A stretch of 64,000 bases of DNA, from positions 1 through 64,000 of the forward strand of contig CAZFSS010000017.1 in the NCBI GenBank assembly GCA_964521715.1, in the 5' to 3' direction. The position numbers and the translations under genes are program-made. Below the pieces are notes generated by a model. That model searched no databases, was not told the origin of the DNA, and saw only the letters and a list, made by a program, of their open reading frames with translations. Below, piece after piece: positions 7,891-16,083 of the stretch (within the stretch, counting starts at the first letter, position 1; every line of letters starts with the position of its first letter). This DNA comes from DAOVRD01 sp964521715. GTDB lineage: Bacteria > Planctomycetota > Brocadiia > SM23-32.

Positions 7891-9320
7891 CCTTCGGGCT
7901 CGGGGTGCTCCGCGAGCCAGCCGGCGCGCACCTCGCCGGCCACGTAGAACGAGCCGGTGACGCAGACCACTTCGTCGGGCTCGGCGGAGGCAACCGCTTC
8001 CTGCAATGCCTGCCACGGATCCAGGACAATCCGCACCTCGGCTCCGCCGGGCGCCGCACGGCCGGCCTGGCGGGCGGCTTCGGCCACCTCCTCTGCGGAC
8101 AAGGCCCGCGGCAGATTCGCCTGCGTGGCAGTGAACCGCACGCAGCGGGGCATCAGCAGGTCCAGCATGCCGCTTAGCTTCTTGCCCGCCGAGCAGCCGA
8201 ACACCACGTGCAGGCGCCTGCCGGGGAAGTGCGTGTCCAGCGCCTCCAGCAGCGCTTCGACGGACTCGACCGTGTGCGCCACGTCGAGCACGACGGCGGG
8301 CCGCCTTTGCAACACCTCGACGCGCGCAGGGATGCGGAACCCGGCAATGGCCTGGGCCACAGCCTCGGGCTCGATGCGGAGGCCCGCGTGACGCCGGGCC
8401 ATCTCGATCGCGCCTGCGGCTGCGGCGAGGTTGTCAAGCTGGTGGCGGCCGAGCAGGGGAGTGGCGAGCTCGGGGTAGTTGGCCCCGGGGGTCGAGAGCC
8501 CGAAGCGCCAGCCCACTTCCGCGTGGGGGTCGCTGATGGGCGCCGCCAGCGGACGGCTGTGCGTGATCCTGAGTTCGCGGCCCACCTCCCAGCGCGGGCA
8601 GTGGTGTTCGTCCGCAATCCGCCGCAGCGTGAGAAGCGCCCCCTCGTAGGACTGCCGGCCGAGCACGACGGGCACGCCTTCCTTCAGGATGCCGGCCTTC
8701 TCGGTCGCGATGGCTTCGACGGTGTCGCCCAGCTTGTCGGTGTGGTCGAAGCCGATGGCAGTGATGACGCAGCACTCCGGCTGGACCACGTTGGTCGAGT
8801 CCAGCGTGCCGCCCAGGCCCACCTCGACCACGGCCCAGTCCACCTGCTCCTGGGCGAAGTACTCGAAGGCCAGCGCGGTGAGCATCTCGAAGTAAGTCGG
8901 CGCCCTCACGCAGGTCTCCGGCTCGAAGCGGCGCTTCTTCTCCACGTAGGGGCGGAGCTTGCACACGGTCTGCCGGAACGCCTCGCGGTCTATCATGCGG
9001 CTGTCCACCTGGATCCGCTCCCTGTGCGTCACCAGGTGCGGGGACGTGAGCAGGCCGGTCCTGTGGCCGCCTCGCTGGAGGCAGCAGGCGATGGCGCCGG
9101 ACGTGCTGCCCTTGCCCTTGGTGCCGGCCACGTGGAAGATCCTGTAGCGCCGATGGGGGTCCCCGATGGCCGCCAGCATCTCCTGGACGCGGCGCACGTT
9201 CATGTGCCTGTGGTCGTACTGCCACCTGGTCGTCTTCTCGTAGTCGATGCCCTGCTCGAGGAAGGTGACCGCGTCCTGGAAAGTGCGTATCGCAGCGCCC
9301 TGGTGCGCCTTTGGATCCAC
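7887..9320 (-). CDS. folC: Folylpolyglutamate synthase / dihydrofolate synthase
   Basis: 477 residues of the Mur-ligase type. It joins glutamate to dihydropteroate and extends folate polyglutamates in the cytosol, using ATP. The P-loop is GTKGKGS at residues 66-72. FDHTDKLG and the TEKAGI-like ATEKAGILK segment are typical of FolC. PARVEVLQRRPAVVLDVAHT marks the start of the C-terminal glutamate ligase domain, and VFGCSAGKK follows. Start is GTG at 9320 with GGAGG six nt upstream. It is slightly longer than most FolC proteins (about 420-450) owing to N-terminal residues. It stands alone between convergent and divergent neighbours. Confidence 0.93.
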   Translation of the reverse strand: MDPKAHQGAAIRTFQDAVTFLEQGIDYEKTTRWQYDHRHMNVRRVQEMLAAIGDPHRRYRIFHVAGTKGKGSTSGAIACCLQRGGHRTGLLTSPHLVTHRERIQVDSRMIDREAFRQTVCKLRPYVEKKRRFEPETCVRAPTYFEMLTALAFEYFAQEQVDWAVVEVGLGGTLDSTNVVQPECCVITAIGFDHTDKLGDTVEAIATEKAGILKEGVPVVLGRQSYEGALLTLRRIADEHHCPRWEVGRELRITHSRPLAAPISDPHAEVGWRFGLSTPGANYPELATPLLGRHQLDNLAAAAGAIEMARRHAGLRIEPEAVAQAIAGFRIPARVEVLQRRPAVVLDVAHTVESVEALLEALDTHFPGRRLHVVFGCSAGKKLSGMLDLLMPRCVRFTATQANLPRALSAEEVAEAARQAGRAAPGGAEVRIVLDPWQALQEAVASAEPDEVVCVTGSFYVAGEVRAGWLAEHPEPEG

Positions 9321-9336
9321 CTACGACCTCCGCCCG

Positions 9337-9366
9337 TTGACAGGACGAAAGGCGTGTTCTTAGACT
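9337..9366 (+). promoter_or_regulatory. Promoter for the aldolase-like gene
   Basis: Perfect TTGACA, 18 nt, TAGACT. RNA would start near 9373, leaving a leader of about 100 nt before the ATG at 9472. Confidence 0.65.
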
Positions 9367-9471
9367 GTGCGCCTGCGGCAGATGTAGCCGCGCTCCCTCT
9401 GCGGGCGGGCCTGAATCTCGCAGAGCGCCACCGAAAAATCAAGAGCACCCCTTCTTCGGCTGGGAGCCGCC

Positions 9472-10533
9472 ATGCCCATCGTGACCGACGCACAGCAGAC
9501 GCGCGCCTTTCTGGACATCCTGCGGCAGCGCCGGGTCGCCGTGCCCTGCTTTTGCACGGAGAACTCCTGGACGACTGAGGCGGTGCTGGAGGCGACGAAG
9601 GCCGCCGGCGAGCGCTACGGCATCGCCGAGCCGCCCGTGGTCATCGCCTTCACTGCCGGCTATCCCGGGCGAAGCAACCTGGACAACTACTGGGCCTGCG
9701 GCGACGCGCAGTTGGGGCTGCTCGGGCTGCTGGGCGACTTGAGGGTCCTGATGTCGCCCGGCGGGCCGTACGCTTCGTGCCTCGTCTTCCCGCATCTGGA
9801 CCACGGCCAGCCGGACGCGGACCGGTGGCTGCTGGAAGGTCGCCTGGATGAGTTCGCCGTGATTATGTTTGACGCCAGCGCAATGCCGCTGGAGCGGAAC
9901 ATCGCGCGGACGGCCGACTACGTGCGTCGCTTCTCCGACCGTGTCGTCGTGGAGGGAGCGGTCGACGAGCTGAAGGAGGCGTCCGAGGCGGGCGAGGCGT
10001 TCCCGCTGACGACGCCCGAGCAGGCGGAGCGGTTCTTGCGAGAGACCGGCTGCGACCTGATCGTCCCGAACGTCGGCACCGAGCACCGCGCCGCTGACGT
10101 CGGCAAGGCCCGGTACCGGGCGGAGCGCGCCCGGCAGATAGCCGAGGCCGTCGGGCCCAACCTCGTCCTGCATGGCACGAGCTGCATGGACCAGGCGGGG
10201 CTGGGCAGCCTGCCGGGCGATGGCTTCGTGAAGGTCAACATCTGGACCGGCATCGAGAGGACCGGGGGGCGCCAGATCGCCGAGTATGCGGTCCAGAACG
10301 TCGGCAATCTGCTGGACCGCAACCGCGTCGAGCAGCTTGTGGCCGAGGGCCTGCTCGGGGAAAAGGTCACCTCGCCTGAGCACGTGCGCGAGGCGTTCGG
10401 GGGTCAGATCGGCCCCCACCTGGCGCACTTCCCGTTGATCCATCTGCGACGCAGATGGGTTCACGAGGTGGCCGCCATGCTGGGGGGCTACTTCGAGGTG
10501 TTCGGTTACGAAAGGCTGGGGGCCGGCGGATGA
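9472..10533 (+). CDS. Class II fructose-bisphosphate aldolase-like protein
   Basis: 353 residues. The TIM-barrel landmarks of class II (zinc) ketose-bisphosphate aldolases are in order: HLDHG with a metal-ligand His at 111; IMFDASAMPLERN (about 131-143), corresponding to the family's DGS-LPFEEN segment; GTEHR with His 205; LHGTS with His 233; and GFVKVNIWT for phosphate binding (about 249-257). Several positions differ from true FbaA: DAS replaces DGS and GTEHR replaces GTxHG. Substrate specificity is therefore open; a tagatose/sulfofructose-type or other ketose substrate is possible. The ATG was chosen because the barrel begins there. A good promoter precedes it and a terminator follows, so it is monocistronic. 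Confidence 0.8.
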   Translation: MPIVTDAQQTRAFLDILRQRRVAVPCFCTENSWTTEAVLEATKAAGERYGIAEPPVVIAFTAGYPGRSNLDNYWACGDAQLGLLGLLGDLRVLMSPGGPYASCLVFPHLDHGQPDADRWLLEGRLDEFAVIMFDASAMPLERNIARTADYVRRFSDRVVVEGAVDELKEASEAGEAFPLTTPEQAERFLRETGCDLIVPNVGTEHRAADVGKARYRAERARQIAEAVGPNLVLHGTSCMDQAGLGSLPGDGFVKVNIWTGIERTGGRQIAEYAVQNVGNLLDRNRVEQLVAEGLLGEKVTSPEHVREAFGGQIGPHLAHFPLIHLRRRWVHEVAAMLGGYFEVFGYERLGAGG

Positions 10534-10580
10534 TCCGCCGGCTGCGCCGGGACGCCGCGTGTGCCCTGCGGCTGAGCGGG

Positions 10581-10609
10581 GGGCGGCTTCTCAGGCCGCC
10601 TTCTTATTT
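10581..10609 (+). terminator. Rho-independent terminator of the aldolase-like gene
   Basis: GGCGGC (10582-10587), 7-nt loop, GCCGCC (10595-10600), then TTCTTATTT. It overlaps the 3' end of the convergent gene. Confidence 0.7.
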
Positions 10610-11412
10610 GCCTCGGGCTTGTCGGCGGCCTTGGCTTTCCTCTTGCCAGTGCCGGACCGCATCACGGTCTCGTACATGCGAACGGTGACGCCCACCACGA
10701 GCGCGCCCAGCATCCCGTAAACCATCATGATGAAGGCCACGCCGGAGAGGCGGACGATCATGCTGCGCGCGTCCCCGAGCCACGCCGGCGAGGAGGGCAG
10801 CGCGTCCGGTCCGCGCTGGATCGAGATCGACGACAGCAGAGCAAGGACCACGGCCAGGAGCGCCGCGCCCATGATGGCCTCCCGGACCCTCTGCATGGGT
10901 GCGCAGGCGCCGACCGCCACGCTGAAGATAAGGGCAAAGAGGATGTAGAGGCTCGTGCTGCCCCAGTTCGCCTGCGCCGCCTGACGCGCCACGCTGGTCA
11001 GCAGCGACCAGGTGGCGCGCAGGTATCCGCCCAGCCCGACCGAATTGAGCCCGGCAAGCGCCGGGGGAGTGTAGTTCAGGTCCAGAGGGCTCCCGAAGAG
11101 GCGGTTGAGCGTCGTCACAGCGGCAGCGGCGCCGAACAGGGGGGCCAGAGGCACCACGACCTTCGCCACGCTGGCCACGCCTTCCCCCTTGAACTCCACG
11201 TCCGTCGACGAAAGCTCGTAGATGCTGACCTTCGTGACCGTGCCGCCGCACAGCAACGCCGTCAGCGTCATGGTGAACTTGCGGATGATCACCCCGGGCG
11301 CGGCCAGCAGCATCACGAGCCGGTTAGCCAGCGCGCCGGCCATCACGAAGTGCATCGCCCCGCCCAGTATCAGGCACAGGCTCAGCCAGATGAACAGCGC
11401 CATGTACTCCAT
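10591..11412 (-). CDS. Polytopic membrane protein, possibly a peptidase-M50-like fold without HExxH
   Basis: 273 residues. The ATG at 11412 has GGGGGGAAGAG just upstream and is preferred over an ATG 51 nt further up. Around six hydrophobic stretches are visible: residues 5-40, 45-60, 80-105, about 130-185, 190-210 and 230-255. The C-terminus is Lys/Ala-rich and probably cytosolic. The segment around residues 45-60 (IRKFTMTLTALLCGGTVTKV) resembles the HExxH-bearing helix of M50 site-2 proteases followed by G-x-x-V-T-K-V, but RKFTM stands where HExxH would be. If related, it is inactive. This relation is an inference from pattern only. Confidence 0.75.
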   Translation of the reverse strand: MEYMALFIWLSLCLILGGAMHFVMAGALANRLVMLLAAPGVIIRKFTMTLTALLCGGTVTKVSIYELSSTDVEFKGEGVASVAKVVVPLAPLFGAAAAVTTLNRLFGSPLDLNYTPPALAGLNSVGLGGYLRATWSLLTSVARQAAQANWGSTSLYILFALIFSVAVGACAPMQRVREAIMGAALLAVVLALLSSISIQRGPDALPSSPAWLGDARSMIVRLSGVAFIMMVYGMLGALVVGVTVRMYETVMRSGTGKRKAKAADKPEANKKAA

Positions 11413-11825
11413 CTCTTCCCCCCGGATCGGAGTTCTCATGGGGAAGTGGGACACCACGGGCACACGCTCCCCGTGCCGGTCAATTGTCCGGAAAGGCCGA
11501 CGGGCAACGCAATACCGAGCCCCGAAGACCCCTCAAAGGCGGTCGAGAAGCCCTCTCGGCCGCTCTGGGACTGCCAAAAATGGCGGCCCCGGGGCCCGTC
11601 AGCGACTGGCTGAACCGACGGATGCGACTGGCAGGACTCGCCAGGGCCCGCCAGCCCGTTCCGCCCTTCGGCGGAACAAAAGACTTGAAAAAACGCAATC
11701 TCCCTGTAGAATTGTGTGGCGACAAAGGCCGGTTTGTTCGTGCGGCCGATGGGGACCGTTCTCAGAGTCAAGTGCGGTGCGCTGCGGTCTGGCGTCTTCG
11801 GAGCTTTCGAGCGAAGGGGTCTAAC
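11413..11825. other. Intergenic region between divergent membrane-protein genes
   Basis: 413 nt without a convincing gene. It holds a perfect hairpin, GTTCCGCC-CTTC-GGCGGAAC, at 11658-11677 followed by AAAAG, and then the promoter at 11685-11712. The hairpin lies upstream of the promoter, so it is not part of the small protein's mRNA. An open frame from 11484 runs into the small protein but shows no coding character before 11826. Confidence 0.6.
11685..11712 (+). promoter_or_regulatory. Promoter for small membrane protein
   Basis: TTGAAA, 16 nt, TAGAAT in an A-rich patch, 113 nt before the ATG at 11826. Confidence 0.55.
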
Positions 11826-12008
11826 ATGCTCGCGTTTGCATCGCGTGTGTGGGCCATAGTCTTCGGCGTGGCCGCCATCGTCTTGGTAGGCATTGTGATC
11901 GTCATGCGTTCGCGCAAGGGAGGGGCAGCCCGGGGAGGAGGAACTCCGGCTCGGCCGACCAAGCCCAAAGCGGGGAAAGAGGAAGGCGAAGAGGAAACCG
12001 TGACCTGA
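11826..12008 (+). CDS. Small single-pass membrane protein
   Basis: 60 residues; not recognised. A single transmembrane helix (about residues 5-27) is followed by a basic Arg/Lys/Gly/Pro-rich stretch and a Glu-rich tail ending EEGEEETVT. GAAGGGG lies 6 nt before the ATG, and a promoter lies upstream. The topology is probably N-out, C-in. A possible weak hairpin (CGACGGC/GCCGTCG, 12018-12039) follows the stop. The function is unknown. Confidence 0.6.
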   Translation: MLAFASRVWAIVFGVAAIVLVGIVIVMRSRKGGAARGGGTPARPTKPKAGKEEGEEETVT

Positions 12009-12180
12009 CCGGACGCCCGACGGCACGGCGCCGCCGTCGTTGTCCCTGTCAGTGCGCTTTTCGGGCCCTGCCGCTCTGCACTGTCTTGAGTCCTGTCGAG
12101 CAGGCAGGGCTCCTACTTTTCCGGCGCGTCGGGCCAACGGCCGTTCGTCCCCGGCGTTCTGCCGCCCGTACGCCCTTCCG

Positions 12181-12209
12181 TCGACAGCCGGGCCGCTCCG
12201 GACTATAAT
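12181..12209 (+). promoter_or_regulatory. Promoter for thi4
   Basis: TCGACA, 17 nt, perfect TATAAT. The 5' leader of about 64 nt shows none of the conserved TPP riboswitch elements. Confidence 0.7.
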
Positions 12210-12279
12210 GGCAATTTGCGGCGCGATGCCGCAGGGGGCGCGGACGCACCGGAGCACCTCTCGCATCCGAGGCAGGCCG

Positions 12280-13029
12280 ATGAAGGAAACCGAGATCACG
12301 CGCGCCATCGTCGACCAATACACGGAGGGCTTCCTGGACTCGCTCGACAGCGACGTCATCGTGGTCGGGGCGGGCCCGGCCGGCCTGACGGCCGCCTATT
12401 ACCTCGCCGCAGCGGGCCTTAAGACCGTCCTCCTCGAGAAGAAGCTCAGCACCGGCGGCGGCATATGGGGCGGAGGCACCGGCCATAACGTCATCGTGGT
12501 CGAGCAGACCGAGATCCTGGATGAGTTCGGCGTGCGCTGGCAGCGGCGCGACGGCCTCTATACGGCCGGCGCGGTCGAGCTGGCCGCCGCGCTCACCTAC
12601 CGCACCGAGCAGGCCGGCGCCCGCATCTTCAACCTGACTGAAGTGGAGGACATCGTCGTCAAGGACGGCACGGTCTGCGGCGTCGTCATCAACTCGACGG
12701 CCATCCTGATGGCGAACCTCCACGTGGACCCCGTATGCATGGCTGCCCGGAAGATGATCGACGCGACGGGCCACGCCGCCGAGCTGGTCCGCATGCTGCG
12801 CGAGAGGCAGCCGGACTTCCTGGCCGAAGGCATCGGCGAGGGGTTCATGGACGTCGAGACGGCGGAGCGCGGCGTGGTCGAGAGGGCCGGCGAGGTCTAC
12901 CCCGGGCTCTACGTGGCGGGCATGTCGGTCTGCACTGTCTACCGGCTGCCGCGCATGGGCCCCATCTTCGGCGGAATGCTCGAGTCCGGCCGCAAGGCCG
13001 CGCAGATGATCGCACAGGCCCTCAAGTAG
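12280..13029 (+). CDS. thi4: Thi4-type thiazole synthase, His-containing (sulfide-dependent type)
   Basis: 249 residues. Thi4 makes the ADP-thiazole precursor of thiamine from NAD, glycine and a sulfur source. The Rossmann NAD/FAD motif VIVVGAGPAGLTAA (about 26-39) is followed by EKKLSTGGGIWGGG (53-66), as in the family. At the position of the sacrificial Cys of yeast Thi4 (Cys205), this protein has His 148 in NLHVDP, as in archaeal enzymes that use external sulfide with iron and turn over many times. A Cys (153) lies nearby but not at the donor position. The C-terminal GPIFGGMLESG motif is conserved. Start ATG 12280, downstream of a perfect -10. It is not next to other thiamine genes; thiD lies 12 kb away. 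Confidence 0.88.
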   Translation: MKETEITRAIVDQYTEGFLDSLDSDVIVVGAGPAGLTAAYYLAAAGLKTVLLEKKLSTGGGIWGGGTGHNVIVVEQTEILDEFGVRWQRRDGLYTAGAVELAAALTYRTEQAGARIFNLTEVEDIVVKDGTVCGVVINSTAILMANLHVDPVCMAARKMIDATGHAAELVRMLRERQPDFLAEGIGEGFMDVETAERGVVERAGEVYPGLYVAGMSVCTVYRLPRMGPIFGGMLESGRKAAQMIAQALK

Positions 13030-13283
13030 GCCATGGCCCGTCGGCGCACCGAGGGACAGGCAGGGGGAGGAGCAGGAGCGGCAACGGCAGTGGCCAGTGA
13101 CCAGTGGCCAGTTGCCAGTAACGACGAGAAACGAGCAACGGGCAACGCTTGGTCGCCGTACGGGGACAGCAAGAGTAAGAGCAAGAGCAGCGGTAGGGGC
13201 ACGGCGTGCCGTGCCCGAGCAGGAGCAGCCTGCTTCGCCAAGGCTACGCAGGCCAGGGGAGTAAGAGCAGGAGTCGGGGCAGG
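13030..13283. repeat. Low-complexity intergenic repeat region
   Basis: 254 nt between thi4 and yggS. It contains tandem CCAGT-type units (13088-13119), purine-rich AAGAG and GGAG runs, a palindrome GGGCACGGCG/TGCCGTGCCC (13197-13216) and a motif TTCGCCAAGGCTACGCAGG (13233-13251). None of it is coding. The units resemble short mobile palindromes rather than a gene remnant. Confidence 0.6.
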
Positions 13284-13946
13284 ATGCAGGGAGGGGGCGA
13301 CAACTACCGGCGGATTCGCGATGAGCTGCCGCCCGAGGTGACGCTGGTCGTGGCCGCCAAGGGGCGTTCTGCCGACGAGGTGGCCGAAGTGGTCGCGGCC
13401 GGCGCCGCCGTCATCGGCGAGAACTACGTCCAGGAGGCCGAGGCCGTGCGCGGCGAACTGGGCGAGACGGCCCGGCGCGTCGAGTGGCACCTGATCGGGC
13501 ACCTTCAGAGCAACAAGGTCAACAAGGCGCTGCCGCTCTTTGACGTCATCCAGAGCATGGATTCGGAGCGGCTGGCGCGGGCCATCGGCCGGCGGGCCCA
13601 GGAGCCCGTGCGCGCCTACGTCGAGGTGAACGTCGGGGGCGAGGGGAGCAAGTCCGGCGTCCCGCCCCAAGAGGTCGCGGACTTCGTCCGACGCGTGGCC
13701 GTCCTGGAAAACATCCGCATTGAGGGCCTCATGACGATGGAGCCCTACTGCGAGGATGCCGAGGACGCGCGGCCTTACTTCCAGCGGATGTGGGCGACGT
13801 TCGAGGAGATCAGGCGGCTCGACCTGCCGGGCGTGCGGATAGACGTGCTCTCGATGGGGATGACGAACTCCTACCGCGTGGCGGTCGAAGAGGGGGCGAA
13901 CATGGTGCGGATCGGCACGGCCATCTTCGGTCCGCGCCGAACCTGA
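13284..13946 (+). CDS. yggS: YggS/PLPBP family pyridoxal-phosphate homeostasis protein
   Basis: 220 residues, typical length. Single-domain alanine-racemase-fold protein that holds PLP on a lysine and buffers PLP and amino/keto-acid pools. VTLVVAAKGRS carries the PLP lysine near the N-terminus. IGENYVQE, EWHLIGHLQSNK, GLMTMEPY, LSMGMTNSYRVAVEEG and VRIGTAIFG are the standard blocks. The start ATG 13284 has CAGG just upstream and gives the family's N-terminus. An upstream in-frame extension is repeat DNA. Confidence 0.92.
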   Translation: MQGGGDNYRRIRDELPPEVTLVVAAKGRSADEVAEVVAAGAAVIGENYVQEAEAVRGELGETARRVEWHLIGHLQSNKVNKALPLFDVIQSMDSERLARAIGRRAQEPVRAYVEVNVGGEGSKSGVPPQEVADFVRRVAVLENIRIEGLMTMEPYCEDAEDARPYFQRMWATFEEIRRLDLPGVRIDVLSMGMTNSYRVAVEEGANMVRIGTAIFGPRRT

Positions 13947-14005
13947 GCGCGCCGCCGGCGGCAAAGCGAAGACGCCCCGTGCGTGGCCCCTCAGTGCGCG
14001 GCCGC

Positions 14006-15010
14006 TCAGTGTGCGGCCGCAAGCAGCAGCTCGGCGGGGCTGACCCGTTCGCCCGTTTCCATGGACTCGTTGACGGCGAGGGTGAGCGCCAGCGTCTTGA
14101 GCGAGTCCGAGTAGCTGGACAGGATCGCCGAGCCGTCTCCCGTGCGCACGGCCTCGATGAAGGCCCGGTCCGCAAGCGCCATCCAGCCGCCCTCGGGGTC
14201 AGCGAATGAGTCTGCGCGCTGTCCCTCGGCGTCGGCGACTTCCACTGTGTTGCCTTGGAGCTTGACGGTGAAGCCCCGTCCGTCCAGGCGCACGCTGACG
14301 TTGCGCTCGCCGCCGTCCGTGAGCACGCAGGAGCTGACTACGTGCCCGACGGCGCCGCTGGAGAACTCCAGCGCCGCAACGCTGGCGTCTTCGACGTCGT
14401 AGTTCTCCACGTCCGTCATGGCCCCGGTGGACGCGGCGGCGTAGACGGTCTCCACCTCGCCGGCCAGGTAGCGGAGCATGTCGTAGATATGGGTGGACTG
14501 CTCGACCACCTGCCCGCCCGACAGCCGCTTCTGGCGCCACCACGCCACGCCCGGCATCCCGCCGAGGTAGAAGCCCTGCGCGATCGTGATCTGGCGGTCT
14601 TCCAGGTATCGGCGCATGGCCTTGAGGGCGTCCGAGTAGCGGAGCTGGTAGCCCACGCTGGTGATGAGCTCCTTCTCGCGGACCATGCTGTCCACCTGGG
14701 CGGCGACCGCCAGGTCGAGGTGGATGGGCTTCTCGACGTAGAAGGGGATGCCGAGGTCGGCGAGCTGGATCTCGATGCTGCCGTGCGCGGCGGGCGGCAG
14801 GCAGACGTAGACGGCGTCCAGTTCCTCCTGCTCCAGCATGGCGGAGCAGTCAGCATGCGGCCTGGCGTCCCACTGGACGGCCAGTTGCTCCGCCCGCGAG
14901 CCGTCCACGTCCGAAACGGCGCGCACCGCGACGCCTTCGATCCTCCGCAGGTTGTTCAGGTGGGCGCGGGCGATGCCGCCCGCTCCGATAAAGCCGAGCT
15001 CCACCGTCAT
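14006..15010 (-). CDS. Gfo/Idh/MocA family oxidoreductase
   Basis: 334 residues. NAD(P)-dependent sugar or cyclitol dehydrogenase family. The N-terminal Rossmann fold carries LGFIGAGGIARAH (about 5-17). PFYVEKPIHLD (about 88-98) is the family's EKP motif with the catalytic Lys. GGQVVEQSTHIYDMLRYLAGE (about 165-185) contains the conserved Asp/His region. The substrate cannot be told from sequence. ATG 15010 is preceded by GGAGG. It has its own promoter and faces convergent yggS 59 nt away. Confidence 0.9.
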   Translation of the reverse strand: MTVELGFIGAGGIARAHLNNLRRIEGVAVRAVSDVDGSRAEQLAVQWDARPHADCSAMLEQEELDAVYVCLPPAAHGSIEIQLADLGIPFYVEKPIHLDLAVAAQVDSMVREKELITSVGYQLRYSDALKAMRRYLEDRQITIAQGFYLGGMPGVAWWRQKRLSGGQVVEQSTHIYDMLRYLAGEVETVYAAASTGAMTDVENYDVEDASVAALEFSSGAVGHVVSSCVLTDGGERNVSVRLDGRGFTVKLQGNTVEVADAEGQRADSFADPEGGWMALADRAFIEAVRTGDGSAILSSYSDSLKTLALTLAVNESMETGERVSPAELLLAAAH

Positions 15011-15052
15011 GGCTTGCCTCCTCCGTGTGTCAGCCTTGAGTGAGTTCGCGTG

Positions 15053-15080
15053 ATTGTAATCGGTGGGCCGCGGTTTTCAA
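15053..15080 (-). promoter_or_regulatory. Promoter for Gfo/Idh oxidoreductase
   Basis: Minus strand: TTGAAA, 16 nt, TACAAT, about 43 nt before the ATG at 15010. Confidence 0.65.
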
Positions 15081-15168
15081 CCCAAAGCGCCGGTTCGAGG
15101 GCCGCCGCGGAGGCGGGCGTAGGATGGCAGGGCTGGCGCGCAGGGGAGGGGAGGCGCGCCGGGTGCGC

Positions 15169-15873
15169 TCACTCGGCCAGCATCAGCATGCGGCCGCAAC
15201 TGTGGCAGTAGACGATCTCTGCGGCCCTCATCAGCAAGTTCTCGGTCTGCTTGGTCACGCGCGTGTGGCAGCCCCGGCAGATGTGGTCCTTGACGAGGGC
15301 CAGGGCGTCGTTGGCGTGGCTGGGGGCGAGCCGGTCGTAGGCTTTGAGCACGTCGGGGTTAATGCACCGGCGCAGTTGCTGCATCTGGCCTTCGAGTCCC
15401 TGGAGGCGGCGGTTGTGCACTTCGGTTTCGCCGGCGGCCTGGTCCCTGGCGCTCTGGAACGACGCGCGCGCCTCGTCGAGTTCGCCGGCCAGCCGCCCTT
15501 CCTGCACTGCCAGCTCATCGGCCGCCTCGAGCGCCTCCAGTTCTTCGTCCTCCCATCTGCTGACGTCGGCGGTGCGGCTCAGGATGCTGTGCTGGATGGC
15601 GTCGTATTCCTTCTGGTGCTTGGTCACGTTGAGTTGTCGCTTGAGGCGCTCTATCTCCTGTTCGGCTTCCTCGATCCGGAGCTGCCTCGCGTCGGCTTCC
15701 TTGGCGGTCTGCATCCGCTGCTTGTGGAGCTGCTCGGCGCGGTGCAGTCTTTCCTCGAGCATCCTGCGTTGGGCGTCGATCCTGGCCGAGACCGCCGCGG
15801 CATTGCGGCGCACCTGCGCCATCTGTTCGTTCAGTTCCTGCACGGCCCGGATGTCTTCGAGCGTCTTCTTCAT
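15169..15873 (-). CDS. Coiled-coil protein with C-terminal C4 zinc ribbon
   Basis: 234 residues. Residues 1-180 are almost entirely heptad-like helix rich in Glu, Arg, Gln and Leu. The C-terminus has CRGCHTRV and CHSCGRM, four cysteines for one zinc. This is the zf-RING_7 (CdsZ-like) architecture, whose members have been linked to stress, flagella or secretion in different bacteria; no precise job can be given here. The ATG at 15873 matches the family's MKKTLEDI-type N-terminus. The gene lies downstream of the rpoD terminator and no clear promoter of its own was found, so it may depend on read-through. Confidence 0.8.
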   Translation of the reverse strand: MKKTLEDIRAVQELNEQMAQVRRNAAAVSARIDAQRRMLEERLHRAEQLHKQRMQTAKEADARQLRIEEAEQEIERLKRQLNVTKHQKEYDAIQHSILSRTADVSRWEDEELEALEAADELAVQEGRLAGELDEARASFQSARDQAAGETEVHNRRLQGLEGQMQQLRRCINPDVLKAYDRLAPSHANDALALVKDHICRGCHTRVTKQTENLLMRAAEIVYCHSCGRMLMLAE

Positions 15874-15923
15874 GGCAGCGGTAGCGGGGTCCGGCCCGAG
15901 GGAGGAGGGGATTGGGGCCCAAC

Positions 15924-15955
15924 AAAAAAGGCCCGAACTCCGTCGAGATCGGGCC
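15924..15955 (-). terminator. Rho-independent terminator of the dnaG-rpoD operon
   Basis: On the minus strand GGCCCGA and TCGGGCC pair around a 12-nt loop and are followed by TTTTTTGTT. It lies about 130 nt after the rpoD stop. Confidence 0.85.
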
Positions 15956-16083
15956 TCGGGGGCGTCGCGCGGCGCCAGCATGGGCTGACGCCGCCCGCGC
16001 GCTCGCGCTTGGATGCCGAAGCCGGAGGCGCAGCGTACATTCGTCGGTCCTCTCTGAGGTCAGGGTCGAGAAGTCCGCATAGC

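Noticed and set aside
12210..12279. TPP riboswitch before thi4 (and before thiD)
   Set aside because: Neither leader contains the conserved CTGAGA or the paired P2-P5 landmarks, and the thi4 leader is too short.
13088..13119. CRISPR-like direct repeats
   Set aside because: Units are about five to eleven bases with no spacers of constant length, and no cas gene is near.
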